A stretch of 64,000 nt of DNA from CBDDCX01 sp965226925 (lineage in GTDB: Bacteria; Gemmatimonadota; Gemmatimonadetes; Longimicrobiales; Gaopeijiaceae), in contig CBDDEN010000010.1 of assembly GCA_965226925.1 (NCBI GenBank), positions 310,001-374,000 of the forward strand. Direction: 5' to 3'. Shown here piece by piece: positions 62,896 through 64,000 of the stretch (position 1 is its first letter; each line of letters opens with the position of its first letter). Below the pieces are notes generated by a model. The model saw only the letters and a program-made list of their open reading frames with translations, did no database searches and was not told where the DNA came from. Position numbers and translations under genes: made by a program.

Positions 62896-63771
62896 TCAGT
62901 CGAGCGCCTCGAGTTCCTCCAGGAAGCCGGGAGTGAGCCTGCCGCGATAAATTTCCTGGACGGGTCCACTGAGGGTGACGTCCGATTCGGGGCTCACCGT
63001 CACGTGCAGGGTGCCCCCTTCCATGCGCACCTCGTAGGCGCCCGGGTCACCCCTGCCGGACTCGACCGTGGCCGCCGCCACGGCGCAGGAGGACGTACCA
63101 GACGCGGACGTGTGTCCCACACCTCGCTCCCAGATGCGCGCCTCGACCACTCCGGGACCCAGGACGCGGGCCATCTGCACGTTGGTCCCGGCCCTGAACG
63201 CCGAGTGGGTCGCGATGAGCGGTCCGATGTCGTCGAGGCGCTCGGGAACCCACACCTCGGGGAAGAACACGGCGTGCGGGTTGCCCACCGAGATCAACTG
63301 GAGCTCAACGGCACCGGCCCGCCCCAGGTCGAGGCGTCCTTCGGAGTCGAGAGCGGCCGGGTCGAGGCCGACCGCCGCGGGGCCGTGCCCGACGCGCCCC
63401 ATATCCGCGGAGACGTCGTACACTCCGCTCTCCCGCCGTCTCAAGACGTGCAAGCGGACCGTGTCGCCGCCCACCTCGACGTGGAAGGGCTCCTCACCCA
63501 CGAGGCCCTCCGCAGCCAGGTACGACGCGAGGATCCGCAGACCGTTGCCGCTCCGCTCGAACTCCGATCCGTCGGGGTTGAACATGCGGAGCCGGAACGG
63601 AGGTCCGTCGCGGCCCAGGAGGACCACGATGCCGTCGCTACCCGGGCCCCGCCAACGGTCGCAAACGGCCCTGATGCTCCCGGAGCCCATCCCCCAATCG
63701 GGTCCGACCTCGAACACCATGTAGTCGTTTCCGAGCCCGTGTCCCTTGAAGAATCGGGACGCCGCCCTCAT
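62896..63771 (-). CDS. Diaminopimelate epimerase-like protein with both catalytic Cys replaced by Ser
   Basis: The fold is clearly DapF: FFKGHGLGNDYMVFE, RMFNPDGSEFERSGNGLRI, SVGNPHAVFF, FRAGTNVQMARVL, WERGVGHTSASGTSSCA. In DapF the two catalytic bases are Cys of (x)CGNG and Cys of ACG(T/S)G. Here both are Ser (codons AGC and TCT), and the conserved ERGxGET has His in place of Glu. It is probably not a standard DAP epimerase; a related isomerase, hydrolase or inactive paralogue is possible. The start at 63771 gives 291 residues and skips a TTG ten codons earlier. It converges on lptG. Confidence 0.85.
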   Translation of the reverse strand: MRAASRFFKGHGLGNDYMVFEVGPDWGMGSGSIRAVCDRWRGPGSDGIVVLLGRDGPPFRLRMFNPDGSEFERSGNGLRILASYLAAEGLVGEEPFHVEVGGDTVRLHVLRRRESGVYDVSADMGRVGHGPAAVGLDPAALDSEGRLDLGRAGAVELQLISVGNPHAVFFPEVWVPERLDDIGPLIATHSAFRAGTNVQMARVLGPGVVEARIWERGVGHTSASGTSSCAVAAATVESGRGDPGAYEVRMEGGTLHVTVSPESDVTLSGPVQEIYRGRLTPGFLEELEALD

Positions 63772-64000
63772 GACATTGCTTCCACCGTTCGTCAAAGCCA
63801 AACCCCGTTCGAGTATGTCGTGCAGCTCACCACTTGGTCCATCCTCCTGAAACCACCGCCGAGGGCCCCGTAGAGAACGGTGGAGCTACTCGCAACCAAA
63901 CCTGCGATCGCACCGTCCAATCTAGCGTGACGGGAACGTGTTCATGATCGAGGCGGGTTACCGGCTGAATCCGTAGGGACGCTTTGACGAAGCACCGTGG
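63772..64000. other. Window end without recognised gene
   Basis: The last 229 bases lie upstream of the DapF-like gene. I see no supported gene, RNA or repeat in them. Confidence 0.5.

Noticed and set aside
1..64000. CRISPR array
   Set aside because: No regularly spaced short repeats with unique spacers were seen; the direct repeats present are long duplications.

Overview
The window is a high-GC (roughly 64% by eye), gene-dense bacterial chromosome segment. The best guess is Gemmatimonadota or another lineage of the FCB group. The reasons are a SprA-type giant surface protein, two adjacent LptF/LptG-type permeases, the xerC-hslV-hslU order next to trmFO and topA, and a large type IV pilus (T4P) gene set with two NtrC-type two-component pairs. 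The phylum is an inference from gene content; no rRNA or tRNA gene was seen.

Layout. 0-12.4 kb is a housekeeping block read on the minus strand: aroC, aroK, topA, trmFO, xerC, hslV, hslU, gcvT, mog/moaB and a sigma-54 activator. 12.5-22.1 kb holds pilM-N-O-P-Q followed by a lipoprotein gene split by two tandem IS5-type elements. 22.1-26.5 kb holds minor pilin genes, one of them split by an IS1595-type element. 26.5-30.4 kb holds a frameshifted sensor kinase/regulator pair and two tandem major pilin genes behind a sigma-54-type promoter. 30.4-38.2 kb holds two TMTC-like membrane glycosyltransferases, a DPM1-like GT2 enzyme and pilR-pilS. 38.4-45.1 kb holds a flavin-reductase-like protein, a LysM/M15-like protein, superoxide dismutase, a 288 bp inverted-repeat element, a wrecked dinB, a Na+/alanine symporter and a HIT protein. 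45.1-48.8 kb is a 3.67 kb IS1595-type transposon carrying a DUF262-like/HNH endonuclease gene, itself hit by a small IS427-type element. 48.9-53.2 kb is pilB-pilT-pilC. 53.5-64 kb holds a comEA-like gene, the sprA homologue, lptF-lptG and a DapF-like protein.

The dominant biology is T4P assembly: PilB/PilT motors, PilC platform, PilMNOP alignment complex, PilQ secretin, minor pilins, two PilA-like pilins, PilSR control and possibly pilin O-glycosylation. Many T4P genes carry lesions (IS insertion in a pilX-like gene, frameshifts in pilC and in one kinase/regulator pair, a short pilM).

Two cautions apply to the whole window. Several frameshifts are single-base changes, and three loci (41.4-42.7, 49.9-50.1 and 53.2-53.5 kb) show the same odd architecture: a directly repeated unit separated by a short blend of the two flanks. 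Both look like long-read or assembly artefacts and should be checked against reads before any gene is called a true pseudogene. The most biologically interesting items are the IS1595-type transposon with its nuclease cargo and the DapF-like protein in which both catalytic cysteines are serine.
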